Both the position numbers and the translations under genes were made by a program. From positions 1-64,000 of the forward strand of contig NZ_LRTR01000605.1 in the NCBI RefSeq assembly GCF_001550375.1: 64,000 nucleotides of DNA, in the 5' to 3' direction. The DNA is from Streptomyces europaeiscabiei (lineage in GTDB: Bacteria > Actinomycetota > Actinomycetes > Streptomycetales > Streptomycetaceae). Each line of letters starts with the position of its first letter. The first letter of the stretch is position 1. This document shows, piece after piece, positions 26,767-34,715 of the stretch. The notes beneath the pieces are model-generated. The model saw nothing but the letters and a program-made list of their open reading frames with translations. It searched no databases and had not been told where the DNA came from.

Positions 26767-27767
26767 ACGGCACCTCCCGTACGGCGCCGGAGCAGGCGGA
26801 AGGCGGCCAGGCCCAGCAGGGCGGTGACGGCGAGGACGATGCCGGTCTCGACGAGTTGGAGGGGCCAGAAGTGGGAGGAGGGGTGGAAGTCGGTGTAGAA
26901 GGCGACGGCGTCGGTCCGACCGCAGGTGTCGTCCGTGCACGCCACGTCCGAGACGCGTTCGCCCGTGCTGGTGATGAAGCCGCGGTCGACCATCTCGCCC
27001 GTCCAGGCCGGCTCCGCGGTCTTGGAGACGAGGGTCTCGGTCGGCCACAGCCGGTGGCGGTTCGATACGAGCGTGCCCATCAGGACGCCCGTGCCCACCA
27101 GGCCGACGGCGAGGCCGGGCAGGGTACGGCGCAGCAGCAGGCCCGCGACGGCTCCGACGGCCAGCCCGAGCAGGGCGTAGGCCGTGGCGACGGTGCCGTT
27201 GGCCGTGAAGGTCTCGGACTCGAACCAGTCGCGGGTGCCGAGCGCGTGCCGCAGCTCCTCGTCCGACCACCACACCAGGCGGTGCAGCAGGGTCAGCAGG
27301 GTCGTCCCCGAGGCGATCAGGGCGGCCGGGACCGCGAGCTTGGCGGCGAGCCACCGGGCCGGGCTGGCGGACTGGGTCCAGGCCAGCCTGGCCGTGCCGC
27401 TCTCCAGCTCGCGGGCGATCAGGGCACCGCCCGCCCAGGCGCCGATCAGGATCGGAGCGACGGCGAGGGCGGCGGAGGCGAGGCCGACGGTCAGGTCGAA
27501 CCGGCTGTACGCGGGGCCCACTTCGCAGTAGTCGACTTCCTTGCAGCCGCTCTTCACGTACTCCGCCCAGGCCGCGTCCACCCCCGGTCCGGCGGCCCAC
27601 AGCAGCCCGCTGGCGGCCAGCACCACCAGCAGCCCCCAGAACCACAGCGCCGACTGGTGCACGCGCAGCGTCGCCCGGATCAGACCCCGGGTCGGGGTCA
27701 TCGCCGGGGCGGGGGTGGGGTCCTCGGAGCGGGCGGACCAGACGGTCTCGGTGGTCGTGGTGCTCAT
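26763..27767 (-). CDS. ABC-2 type permease, first of three paralogues
   Basis: A 334-residue membrane protein with about six helices and the family motif ARELESGTARLAWTQSASPARWLAAKLAVPAA. A loop with paired Cys (ACTDDTC) precedes the last helix (LQLVETGIVLAVTALLGLAAF), as in the second permease. It overlaps both the upstream ATPase gene and the next permease by four bases, so the whole cassette is translationally coupled. Three non-identical permeases for one ATPase is unusual; they may form alternative heterodimers. The transported molecule cannot be inferred. Confidence 0.88.
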   Translation of the reverse strand: MSTTTTETVWSARSEDPTPAPAMTPTRGLIRATLRVHQSALWFWGLLVVLAASGLLWAAGPGVDAAWAEYVKSGCKEVDYCEVGPAYSRFDLTVGLASAALAVAPILIGAWAGGALIARELESGTARLAWTQSASPARWLAAKLAVPAALIASGTTLLTLLHRLVWWSDEELRHALGTRDWFESETFTANGTVATAYALLGLAVGAVAGLLLRRTLPGLAVGLVGTGVLMGTLVSNRHRLWPTETLVSKTAEPAWTGEMVDRGFITSTGERVSDVACTDDTCGRTDAVAFYTDFHPSSHFWPLQLVETGIVLAVTALLGLAAFRLLRRRTGGAV

Positions 27768-28681
27768 ACGGCCGCCTCCCGCGCCTCGGTCTCGTCGGCG
27801 GGGTCACCGTCGCCCTCGTCCACGACGAGGGCCGGTGCCTGAGGTGCCCTCAGGTGGGCGAGGACCAGCTCCTCCAGGGTCGGCTCGGCGGTCTGCCAGC
27901 CGGGGCCGACGGGGCCCTGCGGGCGGATGAGCGCGCTGAGCTGACGCCCCGTCGTGCGGGACTCGACGACCGTGTGCGGGGCGAGATCGCCGACCGGGCC
28001 GGTGACCAGGGTGTGTGCGGCGAGGATCTCGTCCAGCGGGCCCGCGAGCCGGACGCGCCCGGCGCCCAGCAGGAACAAGTGGTCGCAGGAGCCCTCCAGT
28101 TCGGCCACTACGTGCGAGGACATGACAACCGTGGTGCCGTGCTCGGCGGCGTCCGCGAGCAGGGTGCCCATCAGCTCGTGCCGGGCGAGCGGGTCGAGGT
28201 CGGCCATCGGCTCGTCCAGGAGCAGCAGTTCGGGCCGCTTGCCGAGGGCGAGGGCGAGCGCGACCCGGGTGCGCTGGCCGCCGGAGAGGGAGCGGATCTT
28301 GGCGTCCAGGTTCAGCCCGCCCGCGTCCACCACCCGCTCGGCGACGGTCGCGTCCCAGCGCCGGGGGTTGAGTTCGTGGCCCAGCCGCAGTGTCTGGGCG
28401 ACGGTCAGCTGCGGGTAGAGGGGCTTGTCCTGGGCGACGTAGGCGATGCGCTCGCGGGCCGCCGCCGGAGTCGTGCCCAGCACACTGATCGCGCCCTCGG
28501 TGGGGGCGAGCAGCCCGGCCGCGTGGGCCAGGAGTGTCGACTTGCCCGCGCCGTTCGGTCCGACGACCGCGCACACCCGCCCCATCGGCAGCCGCAGCGT
28601 GCAGTCGCGCAGCGCCCAGCCCCCCTGCCGCCACCCGAACTTCTTGCCGAGCGCGGCCGCCTCCATCGCGGTCCCCGTCAT
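27764..28681 (-). CDS. ABC transporter ATP-binding protein
   Basis: A 305-residue ATPase with Walker A GPNGAGKST, Q-loop AQDKPLYP, signature LSGGQRTR, Walker B LLLDEPMADLDP and switch-loop MSSHVV. A C-terminal extension of about 90 residues ends in an acidic tail. It lies between the GntR gene (four-base overlap) and the permeases (four-base overlap). The layout GntR-ATPase-permeases is that of YtrA/BcrA-like exporters, usually induced by membrane-active compounds. It should energise all three permeases. Confidence 0.93.
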   Translation of the reverse strand: MTGTAMEAAALGKKFGWRQGGWALRDCTLRLPMGRVCAVVGPNGAGKSTLLAHAAGLLAPTEGAISVLGTTPAAARERIAYVAQDKPLYPQLTVAQTLRLGHELNPRRWDATVAERVVDAGGLNLDAKIRSLSGGQRTRVALALALGKRPELLLLDEPMADLDPLARHELMGTLLADAAEHGTTVVMSSHVVAELEGSCDHLFLLGAGRVRLAGPLDEILAAHTLVTGPVGDLAPHTVVESRTTGRQLSALIRPQGPVGPGWQTAEPTLEELVLAHLRAPQAPALVVDEGDGDPADETEAREAAV

Positions 28682-29103
28682 GCCTCGTCCCCCTGATCCT
28701 TCTGGTCTCGCTGGTCTTTGGTGAAGTGTTCGTCCAGTACGGACGTGAAGAGCGCCGCCGCGTCGTCCCGTTCGAGCCCGGTCTCCCTGGCCCGTACGGC
28801 CCAGGCGTCCAGCTCGGCCCGCAGCGGGGAGTCGACGGGCGTGGCGCCCAGGGACTTCCGTACGAACGTGCCGAGGCCGCGGCGGGCCTCGACCAGGCCT
28901 TCGCGCTCCAGCTCGCGGTAGGCCTTCAGCACCGTGTTCGGGTTGATCGCGGTGGCTTCCACGACCTCGCGGGCCGTGGGGAGCTTGTCGCCCGGCTCCA
29001 GCAGGCCCAGCCGCAGGGCCTGTTTGGTCTGGTGGACGATCTGCACATAGGTGGCGACACCGCTGCGCCGGTCGATGCGGTACTCGACCACTCGGACAAC
29101 CAC
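28678..29103 (-). CDS. GntR-family regulator, YtrA-like
   Basis: A 141-residue repressor of the short YtrA class: a winged helix (residues about 10-80, with PTAREVVEATAINPNTVLKAYRELEREGLVE) and a short C-terminal dimerisation helix. It heads the ABC cassette and overlaps the ATPase gene by four bases. GTG at 29103 is inside a perfect 15-base inverted repeat; a GTG at 29091 could be used instead, with GAAAGG 12 bases upstream. Repression of its own operon, relieved by an unknown signal, is the natural reading. Confidence 0.9.
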   Translation of the reverse strand: MVVRVVEYRIDRRSGVATYVQIVHQTKQALRLGLLEPGDKLPTAREVVEATAINPNTVLKAYRELEREGLVEARRGLGTFVRKSLGATPVDSPLRAELDAWAVRARETGLERDDAAALFTSVLDEHFTKDQRDQKDQGDEA

Positions 29104-29134
29104 CCTTTCACTAATTGAGTAGTGAAAGGGTGGT
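29099..29134. promoter_or_regulatory. Perfect palindromic operator of the GntR/ABC cassette
   Basis: Arms ACCACCCTTTCACTA and TAGTGAAAGGGTGGT match over all 15 bases around a 6-base centre. One arm includes the GTG at 29103. A TTGACA hexamer on the same strand lies at 29151-29156, so a bound dimer would cover the start region and block transcription. No clear -10 box was found. Confidence 0.85.
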
Positions 29135-29193
29135 GCAAGAGAGGGGGCGGTGTCAACAACACCGCCCCCAGCCTGTGGAAAACTCCGGGTACG

Positions 29194-30138
29194 TCAGGTT
29201 TCGCTGCGGTACATCAGGTCCGTCTCGTACGTCACGAATCCGAGGCGTTCGTACACGGTCACCGCCGCCTTGTTGTCGGCGTCGACGTAGAGCATCGCGG
29301 TGGGCAGGCCCTGGGCGGCGAGGTGGCGCAGGCCGATCGTGGTGAGGGCCTTGCCGAGGCCCCCGCCCTGGGCGCCGGGGCGGACGCCGACGACGTAGAC
29401 CTCGCCGAGCTGTTCGTCGGTGTGCGCCTTCGTCCAGTGGAAGCCGACCAGCTCGTCACCCCTGAAGGCCAGGAAGAAGCCCGCCGGGTCGAACCAGGGT
29501 TCGGCCTTGCGGTCGTCGAGGTCGCGCTGGACGAGGGAACCCTGTTCGGGGTGGTGGGCGAAGGCCTCCGCGTTCGCGGTGAGCCAGGCCGTGTCGTCCT
29601 CGCCGGGGCGGAAGGCGCGGACGGTGACGCCGCCGGGCAGCACCGGCTCGGGCGGGTCGAAATCGGCCAGGGAGCGGCGCATCTGGCGCAGTTCGCGGAA
29701 GAGGGTGAGGCCGAGGACCTGGGCGAGGTGGCGGGCGGCGGAGTGGCCGCCGTGCGCCCAGACGCGCAGGCGCTTGCCGGACTCGGCGAGCAGGGCGGAG
29801 CCGAGGGCCCGGCCGTGGCCGTGGCCCCGGTGGGAGGGGTGGACGACCAGCTCGGCGGCGGGGGCCTCGACGGGGTCGTTGTCCTCCAGCTGGGCGTAAC
29901 CGACCAGGTCGTCCCCGAGGCTGAGGAGGAGGTGGCGTACGCCGTCCCGCGGGCCGCCGCGGAGTTGGAGGCGGCCCTGCTCGGACACCGCCTGCTGGCC
30001 GTCCACCTGGGCGGCCTCTTCCAGCAGGGCCAGTACGGCGTCCTTCTGGGCGGAGGTCAGGTCCAGACGGGTCTCGATACTGCGGGCGGCGGCTGCGCTT
30101 GCCGCTGAGCCGGGCCGGGCGGTGTCGTCGCTGGTCAT
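29194..30138 (-). CDS. mshD: Mycothiol synthase
   Basis: A 314-residue protein of two GNAT domains in tandem. The second carries the acetyl-CoA binding segment GVRPGAQGGGLGKAL and the family-specific TVYERLGFVTYETDLMY end; the first has VHPSHRGHGHGRAL. MshD acetylates Cys-GlcN-Ins with acetyl-CoA to make mycothiol, the main low-molecular-weight thiol of actinobacteria. The gene is monocistronic between the GntR promoter region and the 5'-nucleotidase. Presence of mshD supports the actinobacterial origin. Confidence 0.95.
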   Translation of the reverse strand: MTSDDTARPGSAASAAAARSIETRLDLTSAQKDAVLALLEEAAQVDGQQAVSEQGRLQLRGGPRDGVRHLLLSLGDDLVGYAQLEDNDPVEAPAAELVVHPSHRGHGHGRALGSALLAESGKRLRVWAHGGHSAARHLAQVLGLTLFRELRQMRRSLADFDPPEPVLPGGVTVRAFRPGEDDTAWLTANAEAFAHHPEQGSLVQRDLDDRKAEPWFDPAGFFLAFRGDELVGFHWTKAHTDEQLGEVYVVGVRPGAQGGGLGKALTTIGLRHLAAQGLPTAMLYVDADNKAAVTVYERLGFVTYETDLMYRSET

Positions 30139-30223
30139 GGGTTCGAGGTTAACCGTGGGGTGGGCCGAGGGAGCGCCCCACGAGCCCGGTTGTCTCCCGT
30201 TGTCCCGTGACCGCGGCTTGAAT

Positions 30224-30258
30224 GTGGCTGATCGCGCCCCACGGCGGAGCCGCGGATG
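30224..30258. repeat. Second dispersed element, copy 2
   Basis: Near-copy of the 17425-17459 element (gtggctgatcgcgcccca, then ggagccgcggatg), here in the spacer between mshD and the 5'-nucleotidase. The two copies differ at a few bases only and sit in unrelated intergenic regions. Confidence 0.55.
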
Positions 30259-30383
30259 TCACGGTCCCACGCCCCCATACGTGCCGTTTCGTTCCTACTC
30301 CTCCCTGACGGCAACCAGGTCGTAACCATGAACCCCCTGTCGCGCTACGCGCGTTGACCCTACGCTTCGGGCCCACGGGGCCT

Positions 30384-30405
30384 GTTCTCACGTTTCTCTC
30401 ACATC
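30384..30405 (+). promoter_or_regulatory. Possible short PHO box before the 5'-nucleotidase
   Basis: Two TCAC cores exactly 11 bases apart (30388 and 30399) within GTTCTCACGTT and TCTCTCACATC, about 22 bases before the start codon. This resembles two PhoP direct-repeat units, but there are only two and one more TCAC (30406) is out of register. The gene's role suits phosphate control. Confidence 0.5.
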
Positions 30406-30425
30406 TCACGAATCCAGGGGGGCAC

Positions 30426-32237
30426 ATGTCAGCCACACCCCAAGCGCACCGCCGCAGAAGCCGCCGCAACCGGATCATCGCCACCGCGGCAGGCCTGGCG
30501 ACCTTCGGGGCGTTGGCCGCCGCGATCCCGGCGAGTGCCGGTGAGACGCAGTCTCACAAGCCCGGCAAGAGCAAGCCGCGGTACCAGGACGTGCAGCTGC
30601 TGTCGTTCAACGACCTGCACGGCAACCTGGAGCCGCCGGCCGGTTCCTCGGGCCGGGTGACCGAGCTGCACGAGGACGGTACGACCACGACGATCAACGC
30701 CGGTGGTGTCGAGTACCTCGCCACGCACCTGCGCGAGGCCCGCAAGGCCAACACGAAGTTCTCGATCACGGCCGCCGCCGGTGACATGGTCGGCGCCTCC
30801 CCGCTGATCTCGGGCCTGTTCCACGACGAGCCCACCATCGAGGCGCTGAACGGGCTCGACCTCGATGTGACGAGCGTCGGCAACCACGAGTTCGACGAGG
30901 GCCCCAAGGAACTGCGCCGCCTGCAGAAGGGCGGCTGCCACAAGGCCGACGGCTGCTACGTCGAGGGCAAGAAGTTCAAGGGCGCCGACTTCCCGTACCT
31001 CGCGGCGAACGTCATCGAGGAGAAGACCGGCAAGCCGCTCCTGAAGCCCTACTGGGTGTGGAAGAAGAACGGCGTCAAGATCGGCTTCATCGGTGTGACG
31101 CTGGAGGACACCCCGGGCGTCGTCTCCGCCGAGGGCGTCAAGGGCCTCAAGTTCAAGGACGAGGTCGAGACGATCAACAAGTACGCCAAGGAGCTGGAGG
31201 GCCAGGGCGTCAAGTCGGTCGTCGCGCTGATCCACGAGGGCGGTCTCCCCGCCTCCCAGTCGTACAACTACGACTGCGACTCGCCCGGCGCCGGTGACGG
31301 CATCTCCGGTCCGATCGTCGACATCGCCAAGAACATCACGCCGAAGGTCGACGCCGTCGTCACCGGCCACACGCACGCCGCGTACGCCTGCACGATCAAC
31401 GACCCGGCGGGCCAGCCCCGCATGGTCACCTCGGCCGCGTCCTTCGGCCGCCTCTACACCGACACGACGCTGACGTACGACCGTCAGACCAACGACATCT
31501 CCCGTACGGCCGTGAAGTCCGCGAACCACGTGGTCACCCGGACCGTCGCGAAGGCCGCCGACATGACGGCCCTCATCAGCAGGTGGAACACGCTCGCCGC
31601 CCCCATCGGCAACCGCACCATCGGCTACATATCCGGCGATGTGCCCAACGTCGGCACGGAGACGCCGATGGGTGACCTCATCGCCGACGCGCAGTACTGG
31701 TACGGCAAGACGCTGGACCCCGAGGTCGACCTCGCGCTGATGAACCCCGGTGGTGTGCGCGCGCCGCTCACCTACGCGGCCAAGGGCACCGAGGGCGACG
31801 GCGTGGTGACCTACGCCGAGGGCTTCACCGTCCAGCCGTTCTCCAACACGGTCAACCTTCAGGACTTCACGGGTGCCCAGATCATCCAGGTCCTCAAGGA
31901 GCAGGTGAGCGGTTCGAACACCGCCGCGCCGAAGGTGCTGCTGCCGTCGTCCGGCCTGACGTACACGCTCGACCTCACGAAGGCCGGCGCCGACCGCGTC
32001 GTCGTCGGCACCATCAAGCTCAACGGTGTTGCCATCGACCCGGCCGCCACGTACCGCGTCGCCACCAACAGCTTCCTCGCGGGCGGCGGCGACGGCTACC
32101 CGACGCTGGGCCAGGGCACGAACGACCTGGTCGGCGCGGACGACCTCGCCGCGCTGGAGCAGTACATGCTGGCCAACTCCTCGGCCACCAGCCCGATCGC
32201 GCCGCCGGCGGCCAACCGGATCACGATCATCAGCTAG
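30426..32237 (+). CDS. Secreted 5'-nucleotidase / bifunctional metallophosphatase
   Basis: A 603-residue exported protein. The twin-Arg-containing leader (RRSRRNR, then hydrophobic, ending ASA) is cleaved after about residue 38. The metallophosphatase domain has its metal ligands in SFNDLHGN, AAGDMVG, GNHEFD and TGHTHAAY. The C-terminal 5'-nucleotidase domain begins near residue 400 with GDLIADAQY and ends with TNSFLAGGGDGY. It releases phosphate from extracellular nucleotides. It lacks an anchor, so it is free in the medium or wall. A short PHO-like box precedes it and a strong terminator follows. Confidence 0.95.
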   Translation: MSATPQAHRRRSRRNRIIATAAGLATFGALAAAIPASAGETQSHKPGKSKPRYQDVQLLSFNDLHGNLEPPAGSSGRVTELHEDGTTTTINAGGVEYLATHLREARKANTKFSITAAAGDMVGASPLISGLFHDEPTIEALNGLDLDVTSVGNHEFDEGPKELRRLQKGGCHKADGCYVEGKKFKGADFPYLAANVIEEKTGKPLLKPYWVWKKNGVKIGFIGVTLEDTPGVVSAEGVKGLKFKDEVETINKYAKELEGQGVKSVVALIHEGGLPASQSYNYDCDSPGAGDGISGPIVDIAKNITPKVDAVVTGHTHAAYACTINDPAGQPRMVTSAASFGRLYTDTTLTYDRQTNDISRTAVKSANHVVTRTVAKAADMTALISRWNTLAAPIGNRTIGYISGDVPNVGTETPMGDLIADAQYWYGKTLDPEVDLALMNPGGVRAPLTYAAKGTEGDGVVTYAEGFTVQPFSNTVNLQDFTGAQIIQVLKEQVSGSNTAAPKVLLPSSGLTYTLDLTKAGADRVVVGTIKLNGVAIDPAATYRVATNSFLAGGGDGYPTLGQGTNDLVGADDLAALEQYMLANSSATSPIAPPAANRITIIS

Positions 32238-32294
32238 GCGAAGCGGACTGCTTCCGGCCGTCGTTTCGCCGCGGGTGGTCCGTGACTGGACAGC

Positions 32295-32340
32295 GCAGTT
32301 CCCCGCGCCCCCTTCCGGGGCGCGGGGAACTGCTTTTTTC
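32295..32340 (+). terminator. Strong terminator after the 5'-nucleotidase
   Basis: A perfect 17-base stem, GCAGTTCCCCGCGCCCC against GGGGCGCGGGGAACTGC, with a 5-base loop and a run of six T. It is the most complete copy of the dispersed element seen elsewhere in the window and would also stop transcripts from the facing response-regulator gene. Confidence 0.92.
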
Positions 32341-32359
32341 TCTGCCTCTGCGCGGCTGC

Positions 32360-33070
32360 TCACGCCCCGCGCAGCGTGTACCCCAGCCCCCGCACGGTGT
32401 GGATGATGCGGGGCTCGCCCCGGCCCTCCAGTTTGCGGCGGAGGTACATGACGTACACATCGAGGGTGTTGGAGGCCGGCTCGAACTCGAAGCCCCAGAC
32501 CTCCCGGAAGATCCGGGCGCGGCTGTGGACCCTGACCGGGTGACGGAGGAGGTATTCGAGGAGGGCGTACTCGGTGCGGGTGAGGGCGAGGGGGCGTTCG
32601 GCGCGGGTGACGGCACGGCTGCCGAGGTCCATGACGACGTCGGCGTAGGCGAGCCGGTCCGCGGGGAGGCGGGGGACGATCCCGCGGAGGGCGAGCGGCT
32701 GGCCCCGGCGCAGCAACGCCCGTACACGCGCGAGGAGTTCCTCGGGGGCGAAGGGCTTGGTGAGGTAGTCGTCCGCGCCGTTGTCGAGGGCGACGATACG
32801 GTCGCCGACCGCGTCCCGGCCGGTGATCATCATGACCGGCACGGTGGAGCCGGAGGCCCGGATCCGCCGGGTGGCGGCGAGCCCGTCGAGCCCCGGCATG
32901 GTGACGTCCATGAGGACGAGGTCCGGCGCACCGCCAGGAGCCCCCAGGGCGTCGAGGGCCACGAGACCGTTCTCGGCGAGCACGGTCTCGTAGCCCTCGA
33001 ACCTCAACAGCCGCCCGATTCCCTCACGTACGGCCCCGTCGTCATCGACCAGCAGAATCTTCCGCGCCAT
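32360..33070 (-). CDS. Orphan OmpR-family response regulator
   Basis: A 236-residue regulator. The receiver has DDD near the start, phosphoacceptor Asp in LVLMDVTMPGLDG, switch Thr in MMITGRD and KPF. A winged-helix DNA-binding domain follows (residues about 135-235, with LTRTEYALLEYLL and VRGLGYTLRGA). No histidine kinase gene is adjacent. The gene lies 66 bases after that of a secreted protein on the same strand, and may be co-transcribed with it. The promoter of that gene carries six 11-base direct repeats, the arrangement OmpR-type dimers bind. Start ATG at 33070; a GTG at 33076 is possible. Confidence 0.93.
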   Translation of the reverse strand: MARKILLVDDDGAVREGIGRLLRFEGYETVLAENGLVALDALGAPGGAPDLVLMDVTMPGLDGLAATRRIRASGSTVPVMMITGRDAVGDRIVALDNGADDYLTKPFAPEELLARVRALLRRGQPLALRGIVPRLPADRLAYADVVMDLGSRAVTRAERPLALTRTEYALLEYLLRHPVRVHSRARIFREVWGFEFEPASNTLDVYVMYLRRKLEGRGEPRIIHTVRGLGYTLRGA

Positions 33071-33136
33071 CCCCACAAGGTGGGGGTGGCCACTGTGGCT
33101 GGTCTTGGAGCGGGGTGTGGGCGGGCTGGGGGAGCC

Positions 33137-33997
33137 TCACTTGGCGCAGGTCTTGGGGTCCAGCTTCTGCTCCCACTTGTCCTCGCGGCCGTCGGGCTGG
33201 CCGTTGGGGAGGAGCTTGTCGGAGGTGCCGTCGATGTAGTAGCCGTGCGAGTAGATCGTGCGGTAGGAGCGGTTGCGCCAGGTGTGGACGGTCTTCTCGC
33301 CGTTGCCCTTGTTCCAGGAGTAGTCCTCGACGTAGAAGATCGGGTTGACGCGGACGACGCGCTGGTACGGCGACCAGGTGATGGCGATCTGGGTGCACGG
33401 CGGGATCGCCTTCTCGCTGCGGCGCTCGAAGCTCGACGACTTCTCCCAGCCCCACTCGTACGAGAAGCTGCCGCCCGCGCTCGCGGAGAAGATGCTCTTG
33501 GCGACGGAGAGGCTGATCTCCGCGCCGACGCTCTTCTTCGCGAACGTCTTGGTGCTGTAGCTGCTGACGAACGTCTCCTTGTCGGCCTGCGACCCCCGAT
33601 TGCCGATCCAGGGGGAGGTACGGATGGCGGCGCCCGTGGTGGACCAGGTCGACGCCTGCGCGTTGCCGCACCAGCCGCGGAAGGTCTCCCAGTCCCCGGC
33701 GGGCACGAACAGCCCGAAGACGTCCCGCAGGTACTCGTCCTGGGTCTTGAACTCGCCGGTCCGGACGTTGAGGGCGCCGTACACACCCGTCAGGCTCGTC
33801 CGCTGGTTGCACAGCCGCTCGATCATCGAGTCGGTGTTGCCGGGGTCCACGCCCCGGATGTTCGTCGCGCCGCCCGGCCCGGTGGCCGCCTGGGCGGAAC
33901 CGGGGCCTGCCAGGACACCGGCCACGGCCAGCGCGGTGGACGCCGCGACGAGGGCGCCCTTCTTGAGAGATGCCTTGACCTTGAGTGCAGTTCGCAT
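33137..33997 (-). CDS. Secreted protein, possibly aerolysin/ETX-like
   Basis: A 286-residue exported protein with a signal peptide (basic start, hydrophobic core, AQA at about residue 37). The middle (residues about 145-215) has long alternating Ser/Thr strands such as SVAKSIFSASAGGSFSYEWGW and SSSFERRSEKAIPPCTQIAITW, the kind of pattern found in aerolysin/ETX-MTX2 pore-forming folds. Several Trp and about six Cys are present. No confident family match was recognised. It is followed by an orphan response regulator and preceded by six 11-base direct repeats, so its expression is probably controlled by that or a similar regulator. Confidence 0.7.
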   Translation of the reverse strand: MRTALKVKASLKKGALVAASTALAVAGVLAGPGSAQAATGPGGATNIRGVDPGNTDSMIERLCNQRTSLTGVYGALNVRTGEFKTQDEYLRDVFGLFVPAGDWETFRGWCGNAQASTWSTTGAAIRTSPWIGNRGSQADKETFVSSYSTKTFAKKSVGAEISLSVAKSIFSASAGGSFSYEWGWEKSSSFERRSEKAIPPCTQIAITWSPYQRVVRVNPIFYVEDYSWNKGNGEKTVHTWRNRSYRTIYSHGYYIDGTSDKLLPNGQPDGREDKWEQKLDPKTCAK

Positions 33998-34102
33998 GGC
34001 TGTGTGCTCCTACTGCTGTACGCCGGCGTCGGCGGTCACCGGTTCTGTCGTCTGGGGAACGTAAGAACTCGAAGAACTCACCGGCAGCGAACACGACCCA
34101 CC

Positions 34103-34168
34103 TCACAGCCGCGTCAGAGCTTTCTCAGACCCCGCTCAGAGATGTGTCACGAAACCATCACGCAAGAT
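34103..34168 (-). promoter_or_regulatory. Six 11-nt direct repeats upstream of the secreted protein gene
   Basis: TCA cores, each followed by C or G, start at 34103, 34114, 34125, 34136, 34147 and 34158, an exact 11-base register over 66 bases. Read towards the gene they are CTGA/GTGA units. This is the one-helical-turn spacing used by OmpR/PhoB-family dimers. It lies 106-171 bases before the start codon at 33997. The bound protein could be the orphan regulator at 32360, or PhoP. Confidence 0.72.
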
Positions 34169-34204
34169 CCACAAAGCGGGCGGTTCCTCACCGCCAAGGG
34201 TTTT

Positions 34205-34288
34205 GATCAAGACCTCGGTCAAGACCTCGGTCAAGACCTCGGTCAAGACCTCGGTCAAGACCTCGGTCAAGACCTCGGTCAAGACCTC
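34205..34288. repeat. Seven-copy 12-bp tandem repeat
   Basis: Seven copies of ggtcaagacctc, the first with one change (gatc). Each unit contains the inverted pair GGTC/GACC, so the array can fold on itself. It begins a few bases beyond the MerR stop and is outside any convincing gene, although the 12-base unit keeps a plus-strand frame open (KTSV repeats). Confidence 0.92.
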
Positions 34289-34290
34289 GG

Positions 34291-34692
34291 TCATGGGCCT
34301 CGATCGAGCAGGCCCAGGTACGCGCCGAGGCGAGCCGCCGCGTCGAGCATGGCGACGCCCCGCGCGGTCAGTCTCCGTCGCCAGTCGTCCAGGGCGTCGG
34401 AGAGTGTGTCGGTGCCGCCGGCCGTCCGGATCTGCCGGACCACGGTGGCGATGTGGTCCAGGGGGTAGCCGCCGCGCCGCAGGAGGTGGGCCAGTTCCGC
34501 GTCGCGGATGTCGGCCGCGCGGTACACGCGGTATCCGGTGAGCGGGTCGCGTGCGGGGCAGAGGATGCCGGCGTTCTCCCAGTTCCGCAGGGTCGCCGGG
34601 GTGACCTGGAGCCGGTGGGCGAGTTCCCCGACGGTGCGGGTGCCGTGCTCGGCCGACGGCGGTGCCGGCCGCTCGGCGTCGGCCTCCGCCAT
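34291..34692 (-). CDS. MerR-family regulator, probably 5'-truncated
   Basis: A 133-residue product with one MerR-like winged helix (VGELAHRLQVTPATLRNWENAGILCPARDPLTGYRVYRAADIRDAEL) and a helical tail ending ARLGAYLGLLD. In the longer Streptomyces relatives I recall, this segment is preceded by more sequence ending in a DALFELM-like stretch; here that stretch survives just upstream of the ATG at 34692 but then runs into the antisense of an esterase remnant. No ribosome site precedes the ATG. It may be an expressed fragment or a pseudogene. Confidence 0.6.
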   Translation of the reverse strand: MAEADAERPAPPSAEHGTRTVGELAHRLQVTPATLRNWENAGILCPARDPLTGYRVYRAADIRDAELAHLLRRGGYPLDHIATVVRQIRTAGGTDTLSDALDDWRRRLTARGVAMLDAAARLGAYLGLLDRGP

Positions 34693-34715
34693 CAGTTCGA
34701 AGAGAGCGTCCGCAT

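Noticed and set aside
34205-34288. CRISPR-like array
   Set aside because: Units are 12 bases, contiguous and without spacers; no cas genes.
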